Assembly (NCBI GenBank): GCA_028693975.1
Contig: JAQUUF010000020.1
Span: 1-12,581, forward strand
Origin: Acidaminococcaceae bacterium
GTDB taxonomy: Bacteria > Bacillota > Negativicutes > Acidaminococcales > Acidaminococcaceae
Direction: 5' to 3'
DNA: 12,581 nt
Shown here in pieces: positions 1 through 6,645 of this stretch (positions within the stretch are counted from its first letter, which is position 1; each line of letters starts with the position of its first letter). The notes under the pieces were generated by a model, which was given only the letters and a program-made list of their open reading frames with translations, ran no database searches and had not been told where the DNA came from. The position numbers and the translations under genes were made by a program.

Positions 1-1059
1 ACCCATGGAGTCGTAGTAGAGTTTGATACCGAAGCGGTCAGCCATGGAGACTTTTTCGTTCATGCTGTCTACATTGCTGATTTCTCTCTGGTCTTGGTCC
101 TGCCATACTTCTTTGATAATATTACGCCTGTTGGAGGTAGCATAAAAGAGCACATTATCCGGCTTGACTTCTAGCCCTCCGTCGAGGATGGATTTCAGAG
201 CTTTATATTCGACTTCGAATTCTTCGAAAGACAAGTCGTCGAGCACGATGATGAATTTCTTGCCCCATTTGCTCAGCTCCTGCATCACCTTGGGTAATTG
301 GACGAAATTATGGCGGCTGACTTGTACCATGCGCAAGCCTCTATCGTAGTATTTGTTGCCGATGCCTTTGATGGAGGAGGATTTGCCCGTGCCTCTGTCG
401 CCAAATAGTAGGACATTATTAGCAGGTCGTCCTGCCAAAAAAGCTTCTGTATTGCGTTCTAGTTCTTCTTTTTGTTCTTCATAGCCGTAGATATCTTTGA
501 GCTGCATGGCGGAGTAATTCCTGATACCTTGCAGACAGCAGTTCTCTCCATCCCAGTCAAAGGCTACATTGTCGGCCATGATACCATAACCGTATTGGGC
601 ATAATATTCACAGAGCAGCTGTACCGCCGCCTTGCCGGAGGGGTCCACGTTATAATTGCGGAAGCATTTTTCCAAGATGCTACGCCCGCTGAACATTGTA
701 ATCTTAGTAGGTTTGTAATTGCCCAAAAGGCTGTGATTCTTAAACCGTTCAAAGACATCAGTCAAAAACTCTCGCAGCACTACTATGTCTTTGGCCGCCG
801 CTTTCTTGAGGCCTTCGCCAACTTTGCCTTGGTTCTTCTCGGCCATGAGGCTGAAGGTATTTTCTTGGTGACTAATGGCATGCAGAACATATTCTACCGG
901 GACAATGCCCATAAAGCCGTATTGCTCCGCTGCCGCAATCAATTGTTCAAAAAGTTCTGGATTAAAAATCTCTTTGGGACGGCGCAGTTCTTGGATAATG
1001 GGGTCATTTAACAAATTGCGATAAATGATTAGATTGTTCAAATTGACATAACAGTTCAT
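1..1059 (-). CDS. DUF815-family AAA+ ATPase, 3' end cut by window edge
   Basis: 353 codons are open in this frame with no stop, and the reading continues off the left edge, so the C-terminus is missing. I see a Walker A motif GDRGTGKSSS at residues 220-229, a Walker B-like FIIVLDDLSF at about 269-278, and a sensor-like YATSNRRNI at about 306-314. This combination is the signature of the DUF815 (COG2607) predicted ATPases, whose cellular role is not established. The first 200 residues are a non-ATPase region typical of the family. The ATG shares one base with the folK stop (TAATG), so translation is probably coupled. A GGA-containing ribosome site lies about 12 bases upstream, rather far. It is the last gene seen in the folate operon, but nothing in it suggests a pterin function. 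The family call is firm and the function unknown. Confidence 0.88.
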   Translation of the reverse strand, partial: MNCYVNLNNLIIYRNLLNDPIIQELRRPKEIFNPELFEQLIAAAEQYGFMGIVPVEYVLHAISHQENTFSLMAEKNQGKVGEGLKKAAAKDIVVLREFLTDVFERFKNHSLLGNYKPTKITMFSGRSILEKCFRNYNVDPSGKAAVQLLCEYYAQYGYGIMADNVAFDWDGENCCLQGIRNYSAMQLKDIYGYEEQKEELERNTEAFLAGRPANNVLLFGDRGTGKSSSIKGIGNKYYDRGLRMVQVSRHNFVQLPKVMQELSKWGKKFIIVLDDLSFEEFEVEYKALKSILDGGLEVKPDNVLFYATSNRRNIIKEVWQDQDQREISNVDSMNEKVSMADRFGIKLYYDSMG

Positions 1060-1526
1060 TATGAGTCAGCGTCCTTTCGCAATTCCTCTAGTAATACTTT
1101 GATAGTCTTGCCTGCCGTAGGATGCACAAGATTAGGTGCGATAGCCGCCAAAGGCTCCAAGACAAATAATCTATTAAGCATATCCGGATGGGGTAAGACC
1201 AAATTCTTGTCATTGATTATCTCTTGGTCAAAGAGCAGCAAATCCAAATCAATATTGCGCTCCCCCCAGTGGCGCAGCCTGCGTCGCCCCATCTGTTGCT
1301 CCGTCTGCAATAGCACCGCTAGGAGTTCTTGGGCTGTGCCGTCAAAGTCCAGCTCTGCCGCACCATTAAGGAAATCTGGTTGGTCCACCACTCCGTAGGG
1401 AGCTGTAGTTACCCAAGGAGATACTTGTACAATGTGCAAGTGTCGCGCCAAGAGCCGTAGGGCTTCTTGCAGATTGGCTTGTTTATCGCCCAGATTACTG
1501 CCTAGGGCTATATACGCTACTGACAT
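1059..1526 (-). CDS. folK: 2-amino-4-hydroxy-6-hydroxymethyldihydropteridine pyrophosphokinase
   Basis: HPPK transfers pyrophosphate from ATP to 6-hydroxymethyl-7,8-dihydropterin, the step before dihydropteroate synthase in cytosolic folate synthesis. The 155-residue length is normal for the family. Visible motifs are ALGSNLGD (residues 7-14), FLNG (52-55) in the pterin pocket, the arginine-rich ATP loop from about 80 to 90, NIDLDLL (91-97) with the two magnesium-binding aspartates D93 and D95, and PHP (112-114). The start ATG is preceded by GGAGG ten bases upstream, and it overlaps the end of folP by ten bases. The stop overlaps the ATPase gene by one base. Tight coupling to folP, its direct successor in the pathway, supports the call. 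Confidence 0.97.
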   Translation of the reverse strand: MSVAYIALGSNLGDKQANLQEALRLLARHLHIVQVSPWVTTAPYGVVDQPDFLNGAAELDFDGTAQELLAVLLQTEQQMGRRRLRHWGERNIDLDLLLFDQEIINDKNLVLPHPDMLNRLFVLEPLAAIAPNLVHPTAGKTIKVLLEELRKDADS

Positions 1527-2704
1527 TGTCTTATGGCCTCCAACATCCGTACCGCCTGCACATTCTCCGCTACATCATGCACCCTCACCATATTAGCTCC
1601 GGCGTAGACTGCTTGGCAGCTGGTAGCTACTGTGCCGGCTAGCCGCTGCTCTACGGGGACACCGCCTAAGGCTTCTCCGATAACGGTCTTGCGTGATGCC
1701 GCCAGAAGCACAGGGTAGCCATGTCCGCAGAGGGCTTCTAAGCCCTGCATAAGCTTGAGGTTATCCGGTGTTTTCTTGGCAAAACCAATGCCAGGGTCCA
1801 AGATTACTTTATCTGGTCCTAGACCGACTGCAGCACACGCAGCAGCTCGTTCTAATAAATAAGTGGTTACTTCGGCAACTACATCTGTATAAGCAGTGGT
1901 TTGCTGCATATCTTTAGGTGTACCGCGCATATGCATGAGAATTATAGGTGTGCCGTGTTCCGCTGCTACTGATAGCATAGCGGTATCAGCCGTGCCTGCA
2001 CTAATATCGTTAATGATATCAGCTCCTGCGGCAATACCAGCCTGAGCTGTAGCACTATGATAGGTATCCAGAGAAATAATAGCCTCTGGATAGGCTTGTT
2101 TGATAGCTGTAATGACGGGTACTACTCTGGCACTTTCTTCTGCCGGACTGACGCTATCTGCCCCAGGGCGGCTAGACTCACCACCGATATCTAGTATAGT
2201 GGCACCGTCTTGCAACATTTTGCCCGCCGTCGCTAAAATTTCTTGCAGTTCATGATGACGAGACGCCGCATGGAATGAGTCTGGCGTGACATTAATAATG
2301 CCCATGACTTGCAGCTGCGCATAGGAGATAATCCTACCATCGGCTAGCACCGTCTGCACCTTGGGTTGTGCCAAGAAGTAGCTCAATTCCTCTTGCAAGG
2401 CCTTCAGTCCGAAATAATTCATCTGTTGCAGCTTAGTGCACAAGACTTGATATTGGCGTCTAGTACCTAGCAGGACAATATTACAGTGGGTCTGACTACA
2501 GGTAACAGCCCCCATGGGTACAGCACATTCGCCGCCGCAAGAGAGCATCTCCTGCTTAATAATATTCGCCGCCGGCGTTCTTACCGCCATGACCTGTAGC
2601 GGATAAATAGCTGCTTTGTCACGCATAATAGCTAAGCCTGCTGCATGCAGCTGACTTGTCTGCAACAGGGCAGATACTCTAGAGGGGGCCACCGGTATAA
2701 TCAT
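1517..2704 (-). CDS. folP: Dihydropteroate synthase with N-terminal extension
   Basis: The protein condenses hydroxymethyl-dihydropterin pyrophosphate with p-aminobenzoate to give dihydropteroate, the sulfonamide target. The TIM-barrel catalytic part begins at about residue 130 and carries all hallmarks: MGIINVTPDSF (134-144), DIGGESSRPGA (172-182), MHMRG (257-261), DPGIGFAKK (303-311), ASRK (336-339) and RVHDV (374-378). At 395 residues it is about 120-130 longer than the compact E. coli-type enzyme. The extra N-terminal part is a separate small domain (KQEML at 50-54, VLLGTRRQY at 77-85). As I recall, similar extensions occur in FolP of clostridia and Negativicutes; their role is unknown to me. 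The extension holds cysteines 56, 60, 69 and 74. The start ATG directly abuts the folE2 stop (TAAATG) with GAGG nine bases upstream. The 3' end overlaps folK by ten bases. Confidence 0.96.
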   Translation of the reverse strand: MIIPVAPSRVSALLQTSQLHAAGLAIMRDKAAIYPLQVMAVRTPAANIIKQEMLSCGGECAVPMGAVTCSQTHCNIVLLGTRRQYQVLCTKLQQMNYFGLKALQEELSYFLAQPKVQTVLADGRIISYAQLQVMGIINVTPDSFHAASRHHELQEILATAGKMLQDGATILDIGGESSRPGADSVSPAEESARVVPVITAIKQAYPEAIISLDTYHSATAQAGIAAGADIINDISAGTADTAMLSVAAEHGTPIILMHMRGTPKDMQQTTAYTDVVAEVTTYLLERAAACAAVGLGPDKVILDPGIGFAKKTPDNLKLMQGLEALCGHGYPVLLAASRKTVIGEALGGVPVEQRLAGTVATSCQAVYAGANMVRVHDVAENVQAVRMLEAIRQCQ

Positions 2705-3472
2705 TTAGTCCAGCCTCTTTTCCACAGTAGCAAAAGCATTATGATTGTGAATACTTTCCATGCTTTCTACAGTTACTTGATACCAATCTATGCGTTGGTC
2801 TTCTTCTAGCTGCATGGCTATTTCTCGCACCGCATCTTCGACGAAGCGTGGGTGTTGGTATGCTTCTTCGGTCACATATTTTTCATCCGGGCGCTTGAGC
2901 AAACTATAAATAGGTGCACTGGCACCAGCTTCTGCCATGCTCACCAGCTCCTCTAACCACACCATACTATTTGCTTTGATAGCAATTTTGGCCAAAGCAC
3001 GTTGGTTGTGAGCACCACATTCACTAATCTCTTTGGAGCAAGGGCAGAGCGTGTGAATGGGGACCTCAACTGAAGTGGTCAAGGCAAAGTTAGTACCTTT
3101 TTCCGCTCGATAATGGCATAGCAAGGCTACCGGAGCTTTTTGACCGCTAACAGGTGCTGTCTTGGTGACAAAATAACAGAACTTAAGCTCTAGCATAGCC
3201 TTTTCGGCTTCTAATTTATCTTTTAAGTCGTCCAGTATTTTTTCCAAAGCACTGGGTGCCACCGGTCCCAAGCTCTGCAAACATTCCACAAAGCGACTCA
3301 TATGGGTGCCGCGCATATCATGGGGCAAATCTACTGCCATAGTTACTTTGGCCACAGTGGGCTGAGTGCCCTTCTCTCTGTCGCGCAGGAGAATGGGCCA
3401 GCGCAAATCTTTAATACCCACATGTTTGAGCGGTATACGGCGCACATCCTTTTCACTCTGTACATCTTTCAA
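2705..3472 (-). CDS. folE2: GTP cyclohydrolase I type B (FolE2/MptA family)
   Basis: This enzyme opens GTP to 7,8-dihydroneopterin triphosphate, the first committed step of both folate and queuosine synthesis. It belongs to the type IB (COG1469) family rather than zinc-dependent FolE. Evidence is the family signature HTLCPCSKEIS (140-150) with C143 as the likely catalytic and metal-binding cysteine, followed by CGAHNQR (152-158) and the C-terminal IHNHNAFA (241-248). The 255-residue length is normal. The start is TTG: upstream the frame meets a stop after about 11 codons with no better start, and a strong AGGGGGG ribosome site sits seven bases before TTG. The gap to queD is two bases, and the stop abuts folP. 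Type IB enzymes use metals other than zinc; I saw no Zur-like operator in the operon's promoter region. Confidence 0.95.
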   Translation of the reverse strand: MKDVQSEKDVRRIPLKHVGIKDLRWPILLRDREKGTQPTVAKVTMAVDLPHDMRGTHMSRFVECLQSLGPVAPSALEKILDDLKDKLEAEKAMLELKFCYFVTKTAPVSGQKAPVALLCHYRAEKGTNFALTTSVEVPIHTLCPCSKEISECGAHNQRALAKIAIKANSMVWLEELVSMAEAGASAPIYSLLKRPDEKYVTEEAYQHPRFVEDAVREIAMQLEEDQRIDWYQVTVESMESIHNHNAFATVEKRLD

Positions 3473-3474
3473 TT

Positions 3475-3831
3475 TTAGTCCCCCCTGTAAATAAGACCAC
3501 TGGTTCTAGTTTCCCAGATTTGGACTTCGTAGAGTTTGTAATTGGCACTCTGTAAGTCAGTTACCAGCTCCTGCCACACCCATTTGGCAATATTCTCTGC
3601 TGAGGGCTGGGGCAGAATATCATTGAGACAAGCGTGGTCCAAACGACTAAGCACCTTGTCCTGTACAATTTTCTTTAATCTAACAAAATCTATAACCATG
3701 CCTTCGGCATCGGGTGTACCTTCCACCTGCACCGACAGCTTATAGGTATGTCCATGCAAATGCTCACATTTGCCATTGTAGGCCGGCAGATAGTGAGCAG
3801 CATCAAATTCAAATTCTTTAATACAAATCAT
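3475..3831 (-). CDS. queD: 6-pyruvoyl-tetrahydropterin synthase family, probable dual-function PTPS-I/III
   Basis: The 118-residue protein belongs to COG0720 (tunnel fold). Zinc ligands are H13 (FDAAHYLP), H26 and H28 (HLHGH). D65/H66 (RLDHACLND), PSAEN (76-80) and E107 (WET) complete the usual active site. The motif at 22-28 is CEHLHGH: C22 is the catalytic cysteine of QueD (6-carboxy-tetrahydropterin synthase, queuosine pathway), and E23 matches the glutamate that defines folate-type PTPS-III, which makes 6-hydroxymethyl-dihydropterin directly. As I recall, enzymes carrying both were shown to serve both pathways. The setting fits: folE2 lies before folP and folK with no folB. The start ATG overlaps the trmL stop as ATGA. 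Family membership is certain; dual activity is inference. QueD alone is the alternative. Confidence 0.93.
   Translation of the reverse strand: MICIKEFEFDAAHYLPAYNGKCEHLHGHTYKLSVQVEGTPDAEGMVIDFVRLKKIVQDKVLSRLDHACLNDILPQPSAENIAKWVWQELVTDLQSANYKLYEVQIWETRTSGLIYRGD
3480..3486 (-). promoter_or_regulatory. Ribosome binding site that fixes the folE2 TTG start
   Basis: On the minus strand AGGGGGG lies inside the last codons of queD and ends seven bases before the TTG at 3472. No ATG or GTG start exists in frame between the upstream stop and this TTG, so the site decides the start and suggests translation coupled to queD. Confidence 0.7.
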
Positions 3832-4292
3832 ATGGTTGCTCCTTCTTGGAATCCTTGTTGTCTTAAAGCTTCATACAATACAATTGCGACGGAATTAGAC
3901 AGATTAAGGGAACGAGCTTCCCCTATCATGGGTATGCGCACACAATCTGCCGCATATTTTTGACGAAATTCCTCTGGCAGACCTTTGGTCTCGCGTCCAA
4001 AAATCAACAGAGAATCCTCACTATACTGCACACTGGCGTAGGATTTGGTCGTTTTGGTCGTCAGTAAGAAGCGTGGATTATTGGGATATTTTTCCAGTAC
4101 TTCATAGACAGAGTCATAGTAATGAATATCCACCAGATACCAATAGTCCAGTCCTGCTCTCTTCAGGTATTTATCATCCACCGAGAACCCCAGTGGCCTT
4201 ACCAAATGCAGATGCGCACCTGTCGCTGCACATAGTCTTGCTATATTACCGGTATTTCCCGGTATTTCCGGCTCCACCAGAACGATATGCAT
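3828..4292 (-). CDS. trmL: tRNA (cytidine/uridine-34-2'-O)-methyltransferase
   Basis: This is a SPOUT-class methyltransferase that uses S-adenosylmethionine to methylate the ribose of wobble nucleotide 34 in leucine tRNAs. Motifs are NTGNIARLC (13-21), LIFGRETKGLP (96-106) and IPMIGEARSLNLSNSVAIVLYE (from residue 120), the last forming the trefoil-knot cofactor site. I chose the ATG at 4292 (154 residues, beginning MHIVLVEPEIPG), which matches the usual TrmL N-terminus and length. A longer frame from 4331 would add 13 residues overlapping the upstream gene and lacks the conserved start. GAGGTG lies six bases before the chosen ATG. The stop overlaps queD by four bases (ATGA), linking two wobble-modification genes. 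Confidence 0.95.
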   Translation of the reverse strand: MHIVLVEPEIPGNTGNIARLCAATGAHLHLVRPLGFSVDDKYLKRAGLDYWYLVDIHYYDSVYEVLEKYPNNPRFLLTTKTTKSYASVQYSEDSLLIFGRETKGLPEEFRQKYAADCVRIPMIGEARSLNLSNSVAIVLYEALRQQGFQEGATI

Positions 4293-4298
4293 TCCTCT

Positions 4299-4304
4299 CA
4301 CCTC
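4299..4304 (-). promoter_or_regulatory. Ribosome binding site that decides the trmL start
   Basis: GAGGTG on the minus strand ends six bases before ATG at 4292 and overlaps the TGA of the upstream glucosaminidase gene. It supports the shorter start over an in-frame ATG at 4331 and suggests reinitiation after the upstream stop. Confidence 0.65.
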
Positions 4305-5097
4305 ATTTAATAGCTTTGTGTTCTTCTTCACCGCTGACAGTGATGATTTGCTTCATTTTCTCATGTATATCAATTATTTTCTCACAATATTCACTGCCCA
4401 TAGCCCACTTGCCATTGAGCTCTGACCAATACTGGGTAAAGCCTTCTTTCAGCTTCCTATCATGCACCAAGGCATAGCGAGGGTCCACGATAGTAGTCCG
4501 CGGCTCCTTCGCCCTAGTATAGGCTAAGAGATGCTGAATATGCGCCCGCACGCCTAGCTCGGGAATCAAGAAATAAGCTCCGCGCACTGTGGCCGAAGTG
4601 GTTCCCAAACCACAGAAATTGTTCTGCTCCGGCACTACTGTACCGCCAAAACGGAAAAAACCTGTTTCCAAAAGGGCTTGGGCAAAAGCTATGTCCCATT
4701 TTACCCCTTCCAAACGAGCTTCGTTGTAGTACATATTGACAATTTGTTCCGGAGTTGCCTCAATCGGAAGTTTGTAATTATAGAATTTAAGTAGTGCCGT
4801 TGCTTGTGCAACGGTAGCTTCTCCCTCTCCCATAATCGTAATTGTTTGGTAGTGATGAGGTAGATTCCTCTTCGTAAATTCATTCTTCATCAGACCACTA
4901 GTGGCATAGGGTGAAACTAGGCTAAGGCCCTTACCTCTGTACCTAAGGCCCTCTGACTTGGCCGGGGAGTTGCACGCAGTTACTTGCTTCTTCACTTGCG
5001 CTGCCCCCACATTTGTCGGCGCTGGTTGTCCTTGGGCCCAGCCCAGATTAGAGCAGCCCCAAGCCAAGAGCAACGGCAAAATTAATCTTTTTTTCAT
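4303..5097 (-). CDS. Exported glucosaminidase-domain peptidoglycan hydrolase
   Basis: The 264-residue protein starts with a Sec signal peptide: MKKR, a hydrophobic stretch LILPLLLAWGC, and likely cleavage after GWA (residue 21). C15 does not sit in a convincing lipobox. After a linker without obvious features, a glucosaminidase domain (PF01832, Bax/FlgJ-like, lysozyme superfamily) spans about 115-250. YNEARLEGVKWDIAFAQAL leads into ETGFF, whose E144 is the expected catalytic acid, followed by EQNNFCGLG (157-165) and GVRAHIQHLLAY (182-193). It should cleave the GlcNAc-MurNAc bond of cell-wall glycan outside the membrane. No LysM, SH3 or other wall-binding repeats are visible, so it is a bare catalytic module. 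The ATG overlaps the symporter stop by one base (TAATG), with GGAG eight bases upstream. Substrate specificity is inferred from the family. Confidence 0.9.
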   Translation of the reverse strand: MKKRLILPLLLAWGCSNLGWAQGQPAPTNVGAAQVKKQVTACNSPAKSEGLRYRGKGLSLVSPYATSGLMKNEFTKRNLPHHYQTITIMGEGEATVAQATALLKFYNYKLPIEATPEQIVNMYYNEARLEGVKWDIAFAQALLETGFFRFGGTVVPEQNNFCGLGTTSATVRGAYFLIPELGVRAHIQHLLAYTRAKEPRTTIVDPRYALVHDRKLKEGFTQYWSELNGKWAMGSEYCEKIIDIHEKMKQIITVSGEEEHKAIK

Positions 5098-6530
5098 TAT
5101 CTCTTCTCCTCACCAGCGACAGGCGCCGGCATAATATAAATACTAACAAGCATAATCACCAAGGCACAAATAATGCCGGTAGAGGTAGCATTCAAGATCC
5201 AAATGCCCTTACCATGATTAAAGAACTGCAAAGCCAATGTGACCACCACGCCAATACCCGCTGACCAAAAAGCACCTTTGACGGAAGCCTTCTTGCTAAA
5301 GAGGCCAAACAAGAAAGGAGCTGCTAAGGATACTGTCATCAAAGAATAGAAAATAGACAAGGCAGTAATAATATTGGCCATAAAATGCGCCACAATAATG
5401 CCTACGATACCGCAAGTCACCGTAGCCTTACGGCTAAAGGACAAGAGCTGTTCATCAGAGACATCAGGATTGAACAAGGTTTTGTACAAATCTTTGGACA
5501 AAGAAGTAGCCAGCATATACAGCACCGTATCTGCCGTGCTTACTTCTGCGGCGAAGATTGCTGCCAAAGCTAGACAAGCAATGCCAAAAGGCATCATTTC
5601 TTTCATCGCTGTAGGCAACGCTAACTCTTGGTTGGACAAATTGGGAAAAGCCGCATAAGCGCACATACCAATTAACAAGGGCAAAAAAGCAAAAAGCAAT
5701 TGGACAATACCATTGAGCAAGGTACCTACCTTTACAGCCTTGGGGTTCTTGGCTGCATAGACCTTGCCGACTAAGCCCGGAGAAATACAAAATGCTGGTG
5801 TCAGCATCAAGAAATAGCCGATAATAGTCGTATAGCCAATGCCATCCCAGGCAAAATACTTATCCGCCAGAGCGGCATTCGCCAAATTGGCTGTAACCAT
5901 ACTATGCAAGCCGTCCAAACCACCTACATAGCTAATAGCAAAGGGCGTAGCAATAATAAAGCCCAATAAGATAACCACTAATTCAATAATATTAACAATT
6001 GCAGCGGAGGCAATACCACCTGCGGAGAAGTAAATAGTCACCACGATAGCTGCGATAATAATGCCGTAGAGCTTATCAATACCGGCTACTACATTCAAAA
6101 TCCAAGCAATACCAATGAGTTGCCCCGAGAACAAAGCCAAGGTACCCACGGCCATCATGGTAGAGGTAATGGCGCGGAAAGACTTAGAATAACGCATATC
6201 TAAATAATCGCCCATAGTAAACAAATTATATTTGGCCGCTGCCTGCCATACCTTGGGGCCAACAAAATACGCCAGAATCAAGGAGCCTAGGCCACTACAA
6301 CCAATCCACCACCAACTCGACAGCCCGAATTTGTAAGCCAAACCGGTAACACCTACGGTAGAACCTGCACCGATATTCGCCGCAATCAAAGTCGTAAATA
6401 ACAGCGGCCAGCCAAAGCTTCTGTTACCTACAAAAAACTCTGCCGCCCCCTTGACATGCTTACCAATAGTCCAGCCTAGACCGATCAAAATCAATGCGTA
6501 GATAATGATTGTAATCAAATAATAATTCAT
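5097..6530 (-). CDS. Sodium:solute symporter family permease, substrate unknown
   Basis: The 477-residue integral membrane protein has about 12-13 hydrophobic helices, the normal size and layout of the SSS family (PutP/PanF/SGLT; LeuT fold). Family signatures are AEFFVGNRSFGW (30-41), AANIGAGSTVGVTGLAY (50-66) in the first unwound helix, and AAEVSTADTVLYMLATSLSKDLY (327-349), where S331 and T332 are in the place of the second sodium site. It should import an organic solute, often a carboxylate, amino acid or vitamin, with sodium. The sequence does not tell me which. It is first in the operon. A ribosome site GAGGGG lies eight bases before the ATG, and the 3' end overlaps the glucosaminidase start. 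Its link to the folate genes downstream is unexplained. Confidence 0.93.
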   Translation of the reverse strand: MNYYLITIIIYALILIGLGWTIGKHVKGAAEFFVGNRSFGWPLLFTTLIAANIGAGSTVGVTGLAYKFGLSSWWWIGCSGLGSLILAYFVGPKVWQAAAKYNLFTMGDYLDMRYSKSFRAITSTMMAVGTLALFSGQLIGIAWILNVVAGIDKLYGIIIAAIVVTIYFSAGGIASAAIVNIIELVVILLGFIIATPFAISYVGGLDGLHSMVTANLANAALADKYFAWDGIGYTTIIGYFLMLTPAFCISPGLVGKVYAAKNPKAVKVGTLLNGIVQLLFAFLPLLIGMCAYAAFPNLSNQELALPTAMKEMMPFGIACLALAAIFAAEVSTADTVLYMLATSLSKDLYKTLFNPDVSDEQLLSFSRKATVTCGIVGIIVAHFMANIITALSIFYSLMTVSLAAPFLFGLFSKKASVKGAFWSAGIGVVVTLALQFFNHGKGIWILNATSTGIICALVIMLVSIYIMPAPVAGEEKR

Positions 6531-6569
6531 TTGTTTCGCCCCTCATCAAATTTGTCTATACATATTAGT

Positions 6570-6598
6570 AGTTTACTTTATTTGCCTAAGCTTGTAAA
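6570..6598 (-). promoter_or_regulatory. Candidate sigma-A promoter of the symporter-folate operon
   Basis: On the minus strand a TTTACA -35 (6598-6593) and a TAAACT -10 (6575-6570) are 17 bases apart. The -10 matches the consensus at four of six positions, so this is tentative; TAATAT slightly downstream is an alternative. The predicted leader is only about 30 bases, too short for a riboswitch. The -35 overlaps that of the divergent promoter. Confidence 0.45.
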
Positions 6599-6620
6599 GA
6601 AATTAAGCTAAATTTATAGT
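6592..6620 (+). promoter_or_regulatory. Candidate sigma-A promoter of the UPF0173 hydrolase gene
   Basis: TTGTAA (6592-6597) and TATAGT (6615-6620) are separated by 17 bases. A perfect TATAAT occurs at 6620-6625 but has no -35 at a proper distance. Transcription would begin near 6627, leaving a leader of roughly 19 bases that contains the ribosome site GAGGAG at 6632-6637. Confidence 0.6.
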
Positions 6621-6645
6621 ATAATAATGACGAGGAGATGATAAT

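Larger units (their letters stand above)
1..6530 (-). other. Probable eight-gene operon (symporter to AAA+ ATPase)
   Basis: All eight genes lie on one strand. Junctions are a one-base overlap, a ten-base gap, a four-base overlap, a two-base gap, direct abutment, a ten-base overlap and a one-base overlap. No gap could hold a terminator or a standard promoter, so one transcript from the promoter near 6570-6598 is expected. Internal promoters inside coding sequence cannot be excluded. The downstream end lies off the left edge. Confidence 0.8.

Noticed and set aside
472..1011. A 179-codon plus-strand open frame opposite the ATPase gene
   Set aside because: It uses the same codon boundaries as the minus-strand ATPase frame, has no recognisable protein motif, and lies opposite clear Walker motifs. 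It is a mirror of the real gene.
4293..4331. Longer trmL start giving 13 extra N-terminal residues
   Set aside because: It would overlap the end of the glucosaminidase gene and precede the conserved MHIVLVEPEIPG start. The GAGGTG site fits the shorter start.
5138..5140. Possible lipoprotein modification of the glucosaminidase at Cys15 (LLLAWGC; Cys15 lies about 42-44 bases into the gene, near 5053)
   Set aside because: Trp at -2 and Ala at -3 do not fit a lipobox, and a signal peptidase I site follows at GWA (residues 19-21). An ordinary secreted protein is more likely.
6531..6645. Possible tetrahydrofolate or preQ1 riboswitch ahead of the operon
   Set aside because: The predicted minus-strand leader is only about 30 bases before the symporter ATG, with no stem or pseudoknot that I can see, and the first gene is not a folate gene.
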